This document shows, piece after piece, positions 18,428 to 26,685 of a stretch of 64,000 nt of DNA. Numbering within the stretch: the first letter of the stretch is position 1; each line of letters opens with the position of its first letter. Below the pieces are notes generated by a model. The model did not search any database. It saw only the letters and a list, made by a program, of their open reading frames with translations, and was not told the origin of the DNA. Source of the DNA: Azospirillum humicireducens (GTDB lineage: Bacteria; Pseudomonadota; Alphaproteobacteria; Azospirillales; Azospirillaceae); contig NZ_CP015285.1 of the NCBI RefSeq assembly GCF_001639105.2, positions 922,501 to 986,500 on the forward strand. The letters run 5' to 3'. The translations under genes were made by a program, and so were the position numbers.

Positions 18428-18787
18428 TTGCGGATGAATGCTGTTCGTCTGACGTCGGAACGAACCCTTCCCGGGATCCCATCTGCAATGACCCCTGACG
18501 CCATCCCAGCTGCAATCGCGGGTATCGCCGCCGCTTCTGCGGAGGGATTCGGGATTGCTTCGCCCGTTGTGATCGAGAAGCGGGATCCGGCCGGGCGTCT
18601 GGTCGCACGGGTCGGCATCGCCGACGGGAGGCTGGAGGGCCCCTGCCTCTTCTTCGCGGAGGACGGGGAGACGGTGGTCGCGCGGACGCTGTTCCGCGCC
18701 GGCCACCCGGTTCCGCCGCCGGCCGGGTCCGATCCCGCGCCTTCCCTGCTCGGCGCCCCGGTGGCGTCGGGCGAGTCACCGTTCTGA
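18428..18787 (+). CDS. Small MORN-like protein upstream of PAAR
   Basis: 119 residues from the first ATG, or 99 from the ATG at 18488 (MTPDAIPAAIAGIAAASAEG); neither has a clear ribosome site. The middle holds one MORN/YwqK-like strand pair: VIEKRDPAGRLVARVGIADG followed by RLEGPCLFFAEDGETVVART. Such repeats (drYpdGkleg-type) occur in antitoxin-like and T6SS-linked small proteins. It is the first plus-strand gene of the block and is followed 17 bases later by the PAAR gene. It may be a chaperone, an adaptor or an immunity-like protein for PAAR-linked cargo; the sequence does not decide. Confidence 0.7.
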   Translation: MRMNAVRLTSERTLPGIPSAMTPDAIPAAIAGIAAASAEGFGIASPVVIEKRDPAGRLVARVGIADGRLEGPCLFFAEDGETVVARTLFRAGHPVPPPAGSDPAPSLLGAPVASGESPF

Positions 18788-18804
18788 CCGGCCGGAGACA
18801 CCGG

Positions 18805-19188
18805 ATGCCGCCCGCCGCCCGCCTCGGCGACCTGATCAAGCAGGACACGCCGCATTGCCACGCACCGATCCACCCGCCGGCCCTGGTGCCGGCGCCGGCG
18901 CCGCATCCCGGCCTGCCGTTAGCGATCATGCTGGGAAGTCCGACGGTTCTGATCGGCAAGGCCCCCGCGGCGCGGCTGACCGACATTTCCGCCCCCTGCA
19001 TGCTGCCGGGCTGCATTCCGGCCGGGCCGGGCATGATCTCCCAGGGGTCGGCGACGGTGCTGATCAACAGCCTGCCAGCGGCGCGCATCAACGACATGAC
19101 AGCCCATGTCAGCTGTGTCGCACCGATCCCCGCCCCGGTGGGCAAGGTGATGCCGCCCGGCTGTCCGACCGTCATCATCGGCGGCTGA
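18805..19188 (+). CDS. PAAR-domain spike tip protein
   Basis: 127 residues. The repeated PAAR-type beta turns are visible as GSPTVLIGKAPAARLTD, QGSATVLINSLPAARINDMT and the terminal GCPTVIIGG, starting from MPPAARLGD. His and Cys residues suitable for binding the tip metal are present (HCHAP, MTAHVSC). PAAR proteins cap the VgrG trimer and sharpen the puncturing device, and can carry effectors. This one has no N- or C-terminal toxin extension, so any effector must bind non-covalently. A GGAGA ribosome site precedes the ATG. The next gene starts 4 bases after the stop. Confidence 0.95.
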   Translation: MPPAARLGDLIKQDTPHCHAPIHPPALVPAPAPHPGLPLAIMLGSPTVLIGKAPAARLTDISAPCMLPGCIPAGPGMISQGSATVLINSLPAARINDMTAHVSCVAPIPAPVGKVMPPGCPTVIIGG

Positions 19189-19192
19189 CCGC

Positions 19193-20260
19193 ATGCGCCT
19201 GTCCCACTTCGAACGTCTGCGCCCGGTCTGTCCGCGCTGCCTCGCCACCCGCGGCGCGGCGGTGCCTCTGGCGCTGGGCATCGTGGAAGCGGCGGACTCA
19301 CAGGAGGTTCATTGGGGAACCCTGGTCTGCGGCGACGAGGCTTGCGCGATGGAATATCCCATCGTCGACGGGGCTCCGATCCTGGTGCCGGACCTGCGCG
19401 GATGGATGGCGGCGAACGGCCATCTGCTGACCATGCGGGCCGACATCCCGGCGGCGATGGATGGGGTGCTGGGCGACGGTTTCGGGCCGGACAGCGCGTT
19501 CAACGCCACCAGACAGCATCTGTCCAGCTATGGCTGGGACCATTATGGCGATCTCGATCCCACCACGCCTGATGGGCAGGCCGGTTCGGTCGTGCGCTGC
19601 CTGTCCATCGGACTGGACCGGTTGGGAGCGCTGCCGGCCGGTCCGGCGCTGGATCTCGGCTGCGGCGCCGGACGGACCAGTTTCGAGCTTGCGGCGCGCG
19701 GGGAGGATCTGGTGCTCGGCCTCGATCTGCACTGGCCCCTGCTCACGCTGGCGCGGCGTGTCATGGCGCGGGGGGAGGCCGTCTTTCCGCTGCGCCGTTC
19801 CGGCATCGCCTATGACCGGCAGCGGATCGAGGCGCGGTTCGCCGGGGCGGAGCGGGTGGATTTCTGGATCGGCGACGCGCTGTTCCCGCCCTTTGCTCCG
19901 CGCGGCTTCTCGCTGGCCGCAGCGATGAACGTTCTTGATTGCGTCGCCTCGCCGCCGGCCCTCCTGCGCGCCATCGACGCCATGGTCGCGGACGGCGGCG
20001 GCGCGGTGCTGGCGACGCCCTTCGACTGGTCGACGCAGGCGACGCCGGTTGAGGCTTGGCTGGGCGGCCATTCGCAACGCGGCGACGACGCCGGCCGTTG
20101 CGACGCCGTACTGGCGCGGCTGCTGACACCAGGGGCCCATCCGCAATCCGTCGAGCGCCTGAATCCTTTTGGAGAGCCGCTCGATGTTCCTTGGACGGTT
20201 CGGATGCATGACCGCGCCATCATGCAATATAGAACGCATTTGGTGATGTTACGGGCATGA
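19193..20260 (+). CDS. Zinc-ribbon class I SAM methyltransferase coupled to PAAR
   Basis: 355 residues. The N-terminus has four cysteines placed like a Trm112-type zinc ribbon (C13, C16, C46, C51: PVCPRC and LVCGDEAC), followed by a YPIVDGAPILVPD motif usual after such ribbons. The methyltransferase domain starts near residue 145 with motif I ALDLGCGAGRTSFEL, a motif II-like LVLGLDLHWPLL, and the motif IV region AAAMNVLDCVASPP. No signal peptide. The gene is 4 bases after PAAR, so the two are almost surely co-translated. The substrate is unknown; a toxin role cannot be excluded, but a modifying role on PAAR cargo is equally possible. Confidence 0.87.
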   Translation: MRLSHFERLRPVCPRCLATRGAAVPLALGIVEAADSQEVHWGTLVCGDEACAMEYPIVDGAPILVPDLRGWMAANGHLLTMRADIPAAMDGVLGDGFGPDSAFNATRQHLSSYGWDHYGDLDPTTPDGQAGSVVRCLSIGLDRLGALPAGPALDLGCGAGRTSFELAARGEDLVLGLDLHWPLLTLARRVMARGEAVFPLRRSGIAYDRQRIEARFAGAERVDFWIGDALFPPFAPRGFSLAAAMNVLDCVASPPALLRAIDAMVADGGGAVLATPFDWSTQATPVEAWLGGHSQRGDDAGRCDAVLARLLTPGAHPQSVERLNPFGEPLDVPWTVRMHDRAIMQYRTHLVMLRA

Positions 20261-20393
20261 TTCGGGAATGAAGCAAAGAAGTTTCAGCCTGATTGCGAAG
20301 CATAGCAGTGGATTTTTCAAAATGGCTTGGTCAGAGTCCGCGGCACAGCCACAAGGCGAACCGGCCGGCAAGTTGAGTTGGTGCGGGCGCCGC

Positions 20394-20409
20394 TGGCGCT
20401 CTGCCTGCA
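20394..20409 (+). promoter_or_regulatory. Candidate sigma-54 promoter upstream of clpV
   Basis: TGGCGCTCTGCCTGCA matches the consensus TGGCAC-N5-TTGCW with correct GG-N10-GC spacing and two mismatches in the conserved positions. It ends 41 bases before the clpV ATG, leaving an untranslated leader of about 30 bases. Sigma-54 control is known for several T6SS operons, but no bound enhancer site was identified here. Confidence 0.4.
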
Positions 20410-20450
20410 TGGGTTGAAGACACGCAAGTCACAAGATAGGGGGTGGAGCC

Positions 20451-23153
20451 ATGGTGGCGGTCGATCTGCAGAGCATGATTTCCCGGCTGAATCCACTGTG
20501 CCGTCGGGCGCTGGAGGCGGCGGCCGGCCAGACGCTGTCCCGTACGCATTACAATTGCGAGATCGAGCACTGGCTTCTCCAACTGATCGGCGCCGCCGAC
20601 GGCGACATCTCCGCCATCCTGCGCGTCTACGAGATAGACGCCGGCCGGCTGTCGGCCGACCTGACGCGGGTGCTTGACAAGCTGAAGACCGGCAACAGCC
20701 GCGCTCCCGCCCTGTCCCCCAATCTGGTGCAGTTGATGCGCGAGGCCTGGGTGCTGGCCTCGCTGCAATATGGCGAGGGGGCGGTTCGCTCCGGCCATCT
20801 GCTTGCGGCGCTGCTGTCCGACGAATCGCTGTCCGCCCAGGCGCGCGACATGTCCGGCCAGTTCGCCAGGATCACCGCCGAGACGCTGCGCCGCGACCTG
20901 CCCAAGATCGTCGCCGACACCGCGGAAGCACGCACCAGCGCGCCGGTCGCCGCGTCCGGCGGTGCTGCCGGCGGAGCCGCCGCGGGCGGCGCTCCGAAGG
21001 TCGGCGGGGCGACCCCCAACCTCGACCAGTACACCATCGACCTGACCGACCGCGCCAAGAACGGCAAGATCGACCCGGTGCTGGGCCGCGACGCCGAGAT
21101 CCGCCAGATCATCGACGTGCTGACCCGCCGGCGCCAGAACAACCCGATCCTGACCGGCGAGGCCGGCGTCGGCAAGACGGCGGTGGTCGAAGGCTTCGCG
21201 CTGCGCATCGCCGCCGGCGACGTGCCGCCGGACCTGCGCAACGTCCGCCTGCTGTCGCTCGACCTCGGCCTGCTGCAGGCCGGTGCCGGCATGAAGGGCG
21301 AGTTCGAGAACCGGCTGAAGGGCGTGATCGACGAGGTGAAGGGCTCCAGCCAGCCGATCATCATGTTCATCGACGAGGCGCACACCCTGATCGGCGCCGG
21401 CGGGCAGGCCGGCCAGAACGACGCCGCCAACCTGTTGAAGCCGGCGCTGGCGCGCGGCGAGATGCGCACGATCGCCGCCACCACCTGGGCCGAGTACAAG
21501 AAGTATTTCGAGAAGGACCCGGCGCTGACCCGCCGCTTCCAGGTGGTGAAGGTGGAGGAGCCGGCTGAGCCGGTCGCCGTCGACATGATGCGCGGCCTGA
21601 CCGCCACGCTGGAGAAGCACCACAAGGTGCGGATCGTGACGGAGGGGCTGATCGAATCGGTCCGGCTGTCCAGCCGCTACATCCCGGCGCGCCAGCTGCC
21701 CGACAAGGCGGTCAGCCTGCTGGATACCGCCTGCGCCCGCGTGGCGATGAGCCAGACCGCGACCCCGCCGGCCATCGAGGATCGCCGCCGCACCATCCAG
21801 CTGACCGAGACCGAGGTCGCGATCCTGGAGCGCGAGGAGGCCATCGGCATCGACCATGCCGAACTGCTCGCCGCGCTGAAGGACAAGATCGCCGCCACCC
21901 GGTCCGATCTGGAGGCGCTGGAGGCGCGCTGGACCAAGGAACTGGAGTTGGTCAAGGCGATCAACGAGACGCGCGACCAGCTGGTCGCCGCGCATGAGCA
22001 GGCCAAGGCCCCGGCCACCGATGGCGCAACTGGGGGCGCCGCGCCTGCGGAGCCGCTGGACGCCGAGGCGCTGAACGCCAAGCTGTCGGCTCTGACCGAG
22101 GAGCTGTCCGCGCTGCAGGGCGAGGATCCGCTGGTCAAGGTCGCGGTGGACGGGCAGGCGGTGGCCGAGGTGGTCGCCAACTGGACCGGCGTTCCGGTCG
22201 GCCGCATGGTCTCCAACGAGATCAAGACCATCCTGTCGCTGGCCGACCGGATGAAGGAGCGCATCATCGGCCAGGACCATGCGCTGGACGCCATCGCCCA
22301 GGCGATGTGGACCAGCCGGGCCAAGCTGACCGACCCGCGCAAGCCGATCGGCGTCTTCCTGATGGTCGGCACCTCGGGCGTCGGCAAGACCGAGACGGCG
22401 CTGACGCTGGCCGACCTGATCTATGGCGGCGAGCAGAATGTCACCACCATCAACATGACCGAGTACAAGGAGGAGCATAAGGTCTCCCTCCTGCTCGGGT
22501 CTCCTCCCGGCTATGTCGGCTTCGGCGAGGGCGGCGTGCTGACCGAGGCGGTGCGCCGCCGGCCCTACAGCGTCGTCCTGCTGGACGAGCTGGAGAAGGC
22601 CCATCCCGGCGTGCAGGACATCTTCTTCCAGGTGTTCGACAAGGGCACGATCAAGGACGGCGAAGGCCGCGACATCGACTTCAAGAACACCGTCATCATC
22701 ATGACGTCGAACGCCGGCACCGACCTGATCCACAAGCTGTGCGCCGATCCGGAGACGGCGCCCGACGCCGACGGTCTGCTGGAGGCCCTGCATCCGGAGC
22801 TGCAGAAGAGCTTCAAGCCGGCCTTCCTCGGTCGCTGCACCGTCATTCCCTACTTCCAGCTATCGGACGAGAATCTGGCGAAGATCGTGGTCCTGCAGCT
22901 GAACCGCATCGCCAAGCGCGTGGTTCAGAACTACAAGGCCGCATTCTCCTACTCCGACGATCTGGTCCAGAGCATCGTCAACCGGTGCCAGGAGGTCTCC
23001 AGCGGCGCCCGCAACATCGAGACGATCCTCAGCCGCACGCTGCTGCCGGAGATCTCGTCCCGCATCCTCGCCCGCATGGGCGACGGCGAGCCGATCACCC
23101 GCGTCCATGTCTCGGTCGATGGCGAAGACCGCTTCGTCTACGACATCGCCTGA
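20451..23153 (+). CDS. clpV: T6SS AAA+ sheath-disassembly ATPase ClpV (TssH)
   Basis: 900 residues. The N-domain (about 1-160) resembles Clp N repeats (LEAAAGQTLSRTHYNCEIEH and the later GHLLAALLSDESLSAQARDM), followed by a Gly/Ala linker. The first AAA+ module has Walker A GEAGVGKTAVVEG near residue 236 and Walker B FIDEAHTLIGAGG near 305. The second has GTSGVGKTETALTL near 638 and VLLDELEKAHPGVQ. A C-terminal ClpB-type small domain completes it. The middle domain carries an Ala/Pro-rich insertion (about 515-540). The block ENRLKGVIDEVKGSSQPIIM and the PNLDQYTIDLT linker type it as ClpV rather than ClpB. ClpV recycles contracted sheath by threading TssC. A strong ribosome site GGGGGTGGAG precedes the ATG. 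Confidence 0.98.
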   Translation: MVAVDLQSMISRLNPLCRRALEAAAGQTLSRTHYNCEIEHWLLQLIGAADGDISAILRVYEIDAGRLSADLTRVLDKLKTGNSRAPALSPNLVQLMREAWVLASLQYGEGAVRSGHLLAALLSDESLSAQARDMSGQFARITAETLRRDLPKIVADTAEARTSAPVAASGGAAGGAAAGGAPKVGGATPNLDQYTIDLTDRAKNGKIDPVLGRDAEIRQIIDVLTRRRQNNPILTGEAGVGKTAVVEGFALRIAAGDVPPDLRNVRLLSLDLGLLQAGAGMKGEFENRLKGVIDEVKGSSQPIIMFIDEAHTLIGAGGQAGQNDAANLLKPALARGEMRTIAATTWAEYKKYFEKDPALTRRFQVVKVEEPAEPVAVDMMRGLTATLEKHHKVRIVTEGLIESVRLSSRYIPARQLPDKAVSLLDTACARVAMSQTATPPAIEDRRRTIQLTETEVAILEREEAIGIDHAELLAALKDKIAATRSDLEALEARWTKELELVKAINETRDQLVAAHEQAKAPATDGATGGAAPAEPLDAEALNAKLSALTEELSALQGEDPLVKVAVDGQAVAEVVANWTGVPVGRMVSNEIKTILSLADRMKERIIGQDHALDAIAQAMWTSRAKLTDPRKPIGVFLMVGTSGVGKTETALTLADLIYGGEQNVTTINMTEYKEEHKVSLLLGSPPGYVGFGEGGVLTEAVRRRPYSVVLLDELEKAHPGVQDIFFQVFDKGTIKDGEGRDIDFKNTVIIMTSNAGTDLIHKLCADPETAPDADGLLEALHPELQKSFKPAFLGRCTVIPYFQLSDENLAKIVVLQLNRIAKRVVQNYKAAFSYSDDLVQSIVNRCQEVSSGARNIETILSRTLLPEISSRILARMGDGEPITRVHVSVDGEDRFVYDIA

Positions 23154-23303
23154 GGCATGGGAAACGGGAGGGCCGGGGCGGGCGCGCAGAAATGGACGGG
23201 CGGTGACGACCGTCACAGCACCCGCCTCAATTCTTTCGTAACCATACAGCACAGACCAAACTTCACCCGTTAAGACCGACTTCAAGCCAGCGAGGAGACA
23301 ACC

Positions 23304-23780
23304 ATGGCGATCTATATCAAGTACGACGGCATCGACGGCGAGGCCACGCATGAAACCCACAAGAAGTGGCTGGACGTCAGCTCGCTCCAGTGGGGCGTCG
23401 GCCGCGCCATCAGCACCCCGTCGGGCTCCACCGCCAACCGTGAGGCGTCCGAGCCGTCGGTGTCGGAAGTGACCATCACCAAGCTGATGGACAGCTCCTC
23501 GCCGAAGTTCTTCGTCGAATCCTGCACCGGCGCCATCGGCAAGAAGGTTCAGATCCATCTCGTCACCACTGGCAGCCCGGGCAACACCTATGCCGAGTAC
23601 ACCCTGACCAACGCCCTGGTCTCGGCCTACTCGATGTCGTCGGGCGGCGACCGTCCGTCGGAATCGATCTCCATCAGCTTCACCAAGATGGAGTACAAGT
23701 TCATTCCGTACGACGACAAGAACAAGGCCGGCACGCCGATCTCGGTCTCCTACGACCTGTCGACGACCAAGAGCGCCTAA
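23304..23780 (+). CDS. hcp: T6SS inner tube protein Hcp (TssD)
   Basis: 158 residues, the normal Hcp length. It begins MAIYIKYDGIDGEATHETHK and shows the Hcp core: LQWGVGRAIS, SEVTITKLMDSSSPKFFVES, and the C-terminal SISFTKMEYKFIPYD. Hcp hexamers stack to form the expelled tube and are usually the most abundant secreted T6SS protein. A GAGGAG ribosome site stands 7 bases before the ATG. The 150-base leader contains an inverted repeat GTGAC-GACC-GTCAC at 23,203-23,216. A palindromic repeat element sits directly after the gene, which may protect the hcp mRNA end or lower vgrG expression relative to hcp. Confidence 0.99.
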   Translation: MAIYIKYDGIDGEATHETHKKWLDVSSLQWGVGRAISTPSGSTANREASEPSVSEVTITKLMDSSSPKFFVESCTGAIGKKVQIHLVTTGSPGNTYAEYTLTNALVSAYSMSSGGDRPSESISISFTKMEYKFIPYDDKNKAGTPISVSYDLSTTKSA

Positions 23781-23793
23781 GTTCGGCTCCACT

Positions 23794-23879
23794 TGCCCCC
23801 TCCCTAACCCTCCCCCGCTTCGCGGGAGAGGGGATCTCTCCCTCCCCTGCGAAGCGGGGGAGGGTAGGGGTGGGGGCAA
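23794..23879. repeat. G/C-rich inverted-repeat element between hcp and vgrG
   Basis: Bounded by TTGCCCCCTCCC at the left and GGGTGGGGGCAA at the right, with internal CTCCCCCGCTTCGCGGGAG and CTGCGAAGCGGGGGAG. It is a compact copy of the family, able to fold as one long stem. It lies 14 bases after the hcp stop and 46 bases before vgrG. Confidence 0.88.
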
Positions 23880-23925
23880 AGCCTCTCCAGATCATTATCT
23901 TCCCAACACATAGGACCAAGCCCGC

Positions 23926-26046
23926 ATGTCGGATGCGCCCACCATCTCGCAGACCGGCCGGCTTCTGTCGCTGACCTCGCCGCTCGGCGCGGACGTGCTG
24001 ATTCCGGTTGCCGTCGAGGGGGAGGAAGGGCTGTCGCGCCTGTTCCGCTATACCATCACCATGATCTCGCCGCGGATGACCATCGCGCCGGCCGACATCC
24101 TGGGAAAGTCGCTGACGCTGTCCGTGGCGCGCCAGGGTGGCAATCCGCGCGTCATCAACGGCATCGTGAAGAGTTTTTCCGCCGGGCCGCTGGCGCTTCG
24201 CGGCTATCGCCGCTACACGGCGGAGATCGTTCCGTCCCTGTGGCTGGCGACCCTGCGTTCCGACTGCCAGGTGTTCCAGGACAAGAGCGTCGTGCAGATC
24301 GTCGACGCCATGCTGTCCGACTGCGGCGTGACCGAGGTGAAGAAGCAGGGGCTGTCCGGCACCCACAACGCCCGCCCGGTCTGCGTGCAGTACCGCGAGA
24401 GCCATTACGACTTCATCGCCCGCCTGCTGCAGGACGAGGGCATCTTTTTCTATTTCCAGCACGCGGCCGGCAAGCACACGCTGGTGCTGAGCGACAGCGC
24501 GTCGGGCTACACCGACTGCCTGGACAAGGACGTCATCCACGCTGCCGCGTCGCAGGGCAACACGCTGGTGATCGACGGCTGGTCGCATTCCCAATCCTAT
24601 GTGTCCGGCAAATGGACGCTGAAGGATTACAATTTCGAGACGCCAAGCACCGACCTGACCGCCAGCACCACCACGGTGCTCGGCGTATCCGCCTTCAAGT
24701 CGCACGAGATGTTCGACTATCCCGGCGGCCATATGGTCAAGGCCGACGGCAGCACCCTGTCCCGTCTGCGCATGGAAGAAACGGAAAGCGGCTATGAGCG
24801 GGTGGAGGGCACGGCGACCTACCGGGGCCTGTTCGCCGGCGGCAAGATCTCCATGGCCGGCCATGCGGTGACGGCGGAGGTCGGCAAGGGCTATGTCATC
24901 ACCGAACTGACGCTGAACGCACAGGACCAGAGCCATCTGGGCAATGGCGGCGTTCCGCCGTCCTTCTCCTGCAGCTTTGCCGCGATCCCCGAGGCCACGG
25001 TGTTCCGTCCGCCACCGGTGCCGCGCCCGCGCACCCATGGTCCCGACACCGCGACCGTCGTCGGTCCCAGCGGCGAGGAGATCTATTGCGACAAGTACGG
25101 CCGCGTCCGGGTGCAGTTCCATTGGGACCGCAAGGGCACCGACGACGAGAAGAGTTTCGTCTGGCTGCGCGTCGCCCAGACCATGGCCGGCAAGAACTGG
25201 GGCACCATCTTCACCCCGCGCGTCGGCATGGAGGTGCTGGTCGATTATATCGGCGGCGATCCGGACCGTCCGCTGATCGTCGGCTGCGTCTACAATGCCG
25301 AGAACATGCCGCCCTACACGCTGCCCGACAACAAGACGCAGAGCGGCATCAAGACCCGGTCCAGCAAGGGCGGCGACGCGGCCGCCTTCAACGAGCTGCG
25401 CTTCGAGGACAAGAAGGACGCCGAGGAGATCTATTTCCACGCCCAGAAGGACTTCAAGCGGGTGGTGGAGAATGACGACACGCTGCAGGTCGACCACGAC
25501 CAGACCATCACCGTCAAGAACGACCGCACCGAAACGGTTTCGGAGGGCAACGAAGCGGTCACCATCGCCAAGGGCAACCGCAGCGTCACCGTATCGGAAG
25601 GCAACGATACCCACGACGTGACGAAGGGTAACCAGACCCTGACGGTGGGGGAGGGCAACCGGACCGTCACCGTCAGCAAGGGCAACGACACCCACACCGT
25701 CAGCAAGGGCAACCGGACGGTGGATGTGGGGCAGGGCAACGACAGCCTTACCGTCGGCCAGGGCAACATGGCGATCGATGTGAAGCAGGGCGACTACGCG
25801 CTGAAGCTCGGGATGGGCGACGTGTCGGTCAAGGCCAGCACCGGCAAGATCACGATGGAGGCCACCACCTCCATCGAGCTGAAGGTCGGCGGCAACAGCG
25901 TCAAGATCGACCAGACCGGAATCACCGTCAAAGGCCTGATGGTCAAGGTCACCGGCGACAGCCAGGTGCAGATCAAGGGCGCGATGACGCAGGTGAACGG
26001 GGATGCGATGGTCCAGGTCAAGGGCGGCGTGGTAACCATCAATTGA
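23926..26046 (+). CDS. vgrG: VgrG spike protein (TssI) with 11 nine-residue repeats
   Basis: 706 residues. The gp27-like base covers about 1-370 (LFRYTITMISPRM, CVQYRESHYDFIARLLQDEG, IFFYFQH). The gp5 OB-fold follows near 390-460 (YGRVRVQFHWDRKG, WLRVAQTMAGKNWGTIFTPR, VGMEVLVDYIGGDPDRPLIV). After NELRFEDKKDAEEIYFHAQK, a perfect-period array of 11 copies of nine residues (consensus xxGNxTxTV) spans residues about 539-637. A final Gly/Val-rich strand-repeat region ends the protein. No toxin domain is fused. The repeats should extend the triangular beta-helix of the spike and place the PAAR tip further out. The downstream gene starts within its stop codon. Confidence 0.98.
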   Translation: MSDAPTISQTGRLLSLTSPLGADVLIPVAVEGEEGLSRLFRYTITMISPRMTIAPADILGKSLTLSVARQGGNPRVINGIVKSFSAGPLALRGYRRYTAEIVPSLWLATLRSDCQVFQDKSVVQIVDAMLSDCGVTEVKKQGLSGTHNARPVCVQYRESHYDFIARLLQDEGIFFYFQHAAGKHTLVLSDSASGYTDCLDKDVIHAAASQGNTLVIDGWSHSQSYVSGKWTLKDYNFETPSTDLTASTTTVLGVSAFKSHEMFDYPGGHMVKADGSTLSRLRMEETESGYERVEGTATYRGLFAGGKISMAGHAVTAEVGKGYVITELTLNAQDQSHLGNGGVPPSFSCSFAAIPEATVFRPPPVPRPRTHGPDTATVVGPSGEEIYCDKYGRVRVQFHWDRKGTDDEKSFVWLRVAQTMAGKNWGTIFTPRVGMEVLVDYIGGDPDRPLIVGCVYNAENMPPYTLPDNKTQSGIKTRSSKGGDAAAFNELRFEDKKDAEEIYFHAQKDFKRVVENDDTLQVDHDQTITVKNDRTETVSEGNEAVTIAKGNRSVTVSEGNDTHDVTKGNQTLTVGEGNRTVTVSKGNDTHTVSKGNRTVDVGQGNDSLTVGQGNMAIDVKQGDYALKLGMGDVSVKASTGKITMEATTSIELKVGGNSVKIDQTGITVKGLMVKVTGDSQVQIKGAMTQVNGDAMVQVKGGVVTIN
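25540..25836 (+). repeat. 11 x 27-bp coding repeat array in vgrG
   Basis: Exactly 297 bases encode eleven nine-residue units beginning SEGNEAVTI, AKGNRSVTV, SEGNDTHDV and TKGNQTLTV, and ending GMGDVSVKA. The first nine keep the GN pair; the last two have GD. The unit GNDTHxV occurs twice three units apart, suggesting local duplication. Confidence 0.93.
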
Positions 26047-26681
26047 CGAACGCCGTCCGGACTGGGACGGCTTTTCAAGCGGGGTTTGGGACGGTGGACA
26101 TCGGGCATTTGCCGAAGTTGCGCTTCGCCCGTGCGGCCGAAGCGGTCGCGGGGCTGGACCTGTCGCAGGAGGCGAAGGCGCTGTTCGCGCCGAACGCCCC
26201 GACGGCGGTCTTCCTGAAGGCGCTGATCGACGCCGAACTCTATGCGGACGCCATCCGGCTGTTGGCCATTGCCTTGCCGCGCCGCGAGGCCGTGTGGTGG
26301 GGATGTCTGTCCGCCCGCGGCGCGCTGCCGGCCGAGCCGGCGCCGGCCGATGTTGCGGCGCTGGAGGCGGCGGAGGCCTGGGTCTACCGCCCGACGGAGG
26401 AGAACCGCCGCACCTGCTTCGCCCCCGCCGAGGCGATGAATTTCGAGACCGCCTGTGCCTATGCCGCCATGGCCGCCTTCTGGTCGGGCGGCAGCCTCGC
26501 CCCGCCCGATGCGGCGGTGGTGGTGCCGCCGGGCGACGGGCTGACCGGGACGGCCGCCGCCGCTGCCGTGCTGCTCGCCACCGCTGCGGTGCCCAAGGAG
26601 ATCAAGGCGCGCCATCGCGCGGCGCTGGCCCAGGCGCTGGACATCGCCAACGGCGGCAGCGGCAAGGTGGGAGCGGCATGA
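26043..26681 (+). CDS. T6SS-associated protein of unknown function (DUF6931-like)
   Basis: 212 residues if it starts at the TTG that overlaps the vgrG stop (TTGA); a GTG at 26094 giving 195 residues is equally plausible and has GGGG upstream. Visible conserved-looking parts are LRFARAAEAVAGLDLSQEAK, the helical ALIDAELYADAIRLLAIALP and REAVWWGCLSAR. No TM segment or signal peptide. The layout (Ala/Leu-rich helical protein with a LP-RE-WW motif, between vgrG and the FHA gene) resembles a family I recall as DUF6931, seen in T6SS loci. I cannot confirm the family name without a profile search. Function unknown; a VgrG-cargo adaptor is one possibility. Confidence 0.8.
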   Translation: MTNAVRTGTAFQAGFGTVDIGHLPKLRFARAAEAVAGLDLSQEAKALFAPNAPTAVFLKALIDAELYADAIRLLAIALPRREAVWWGCLSARGALPAEPAPADVAALEAAEAWVYRPTEENRRTCFAPAEAMNFETACAYAAMAAFWSGGSLAPPDAAVVVPPGDGLTGTAAAAAVLLATAAVPKEIKARHRAALAQALDIANGGSGKVGAA

Positions 26682-26685
26682 TCCG

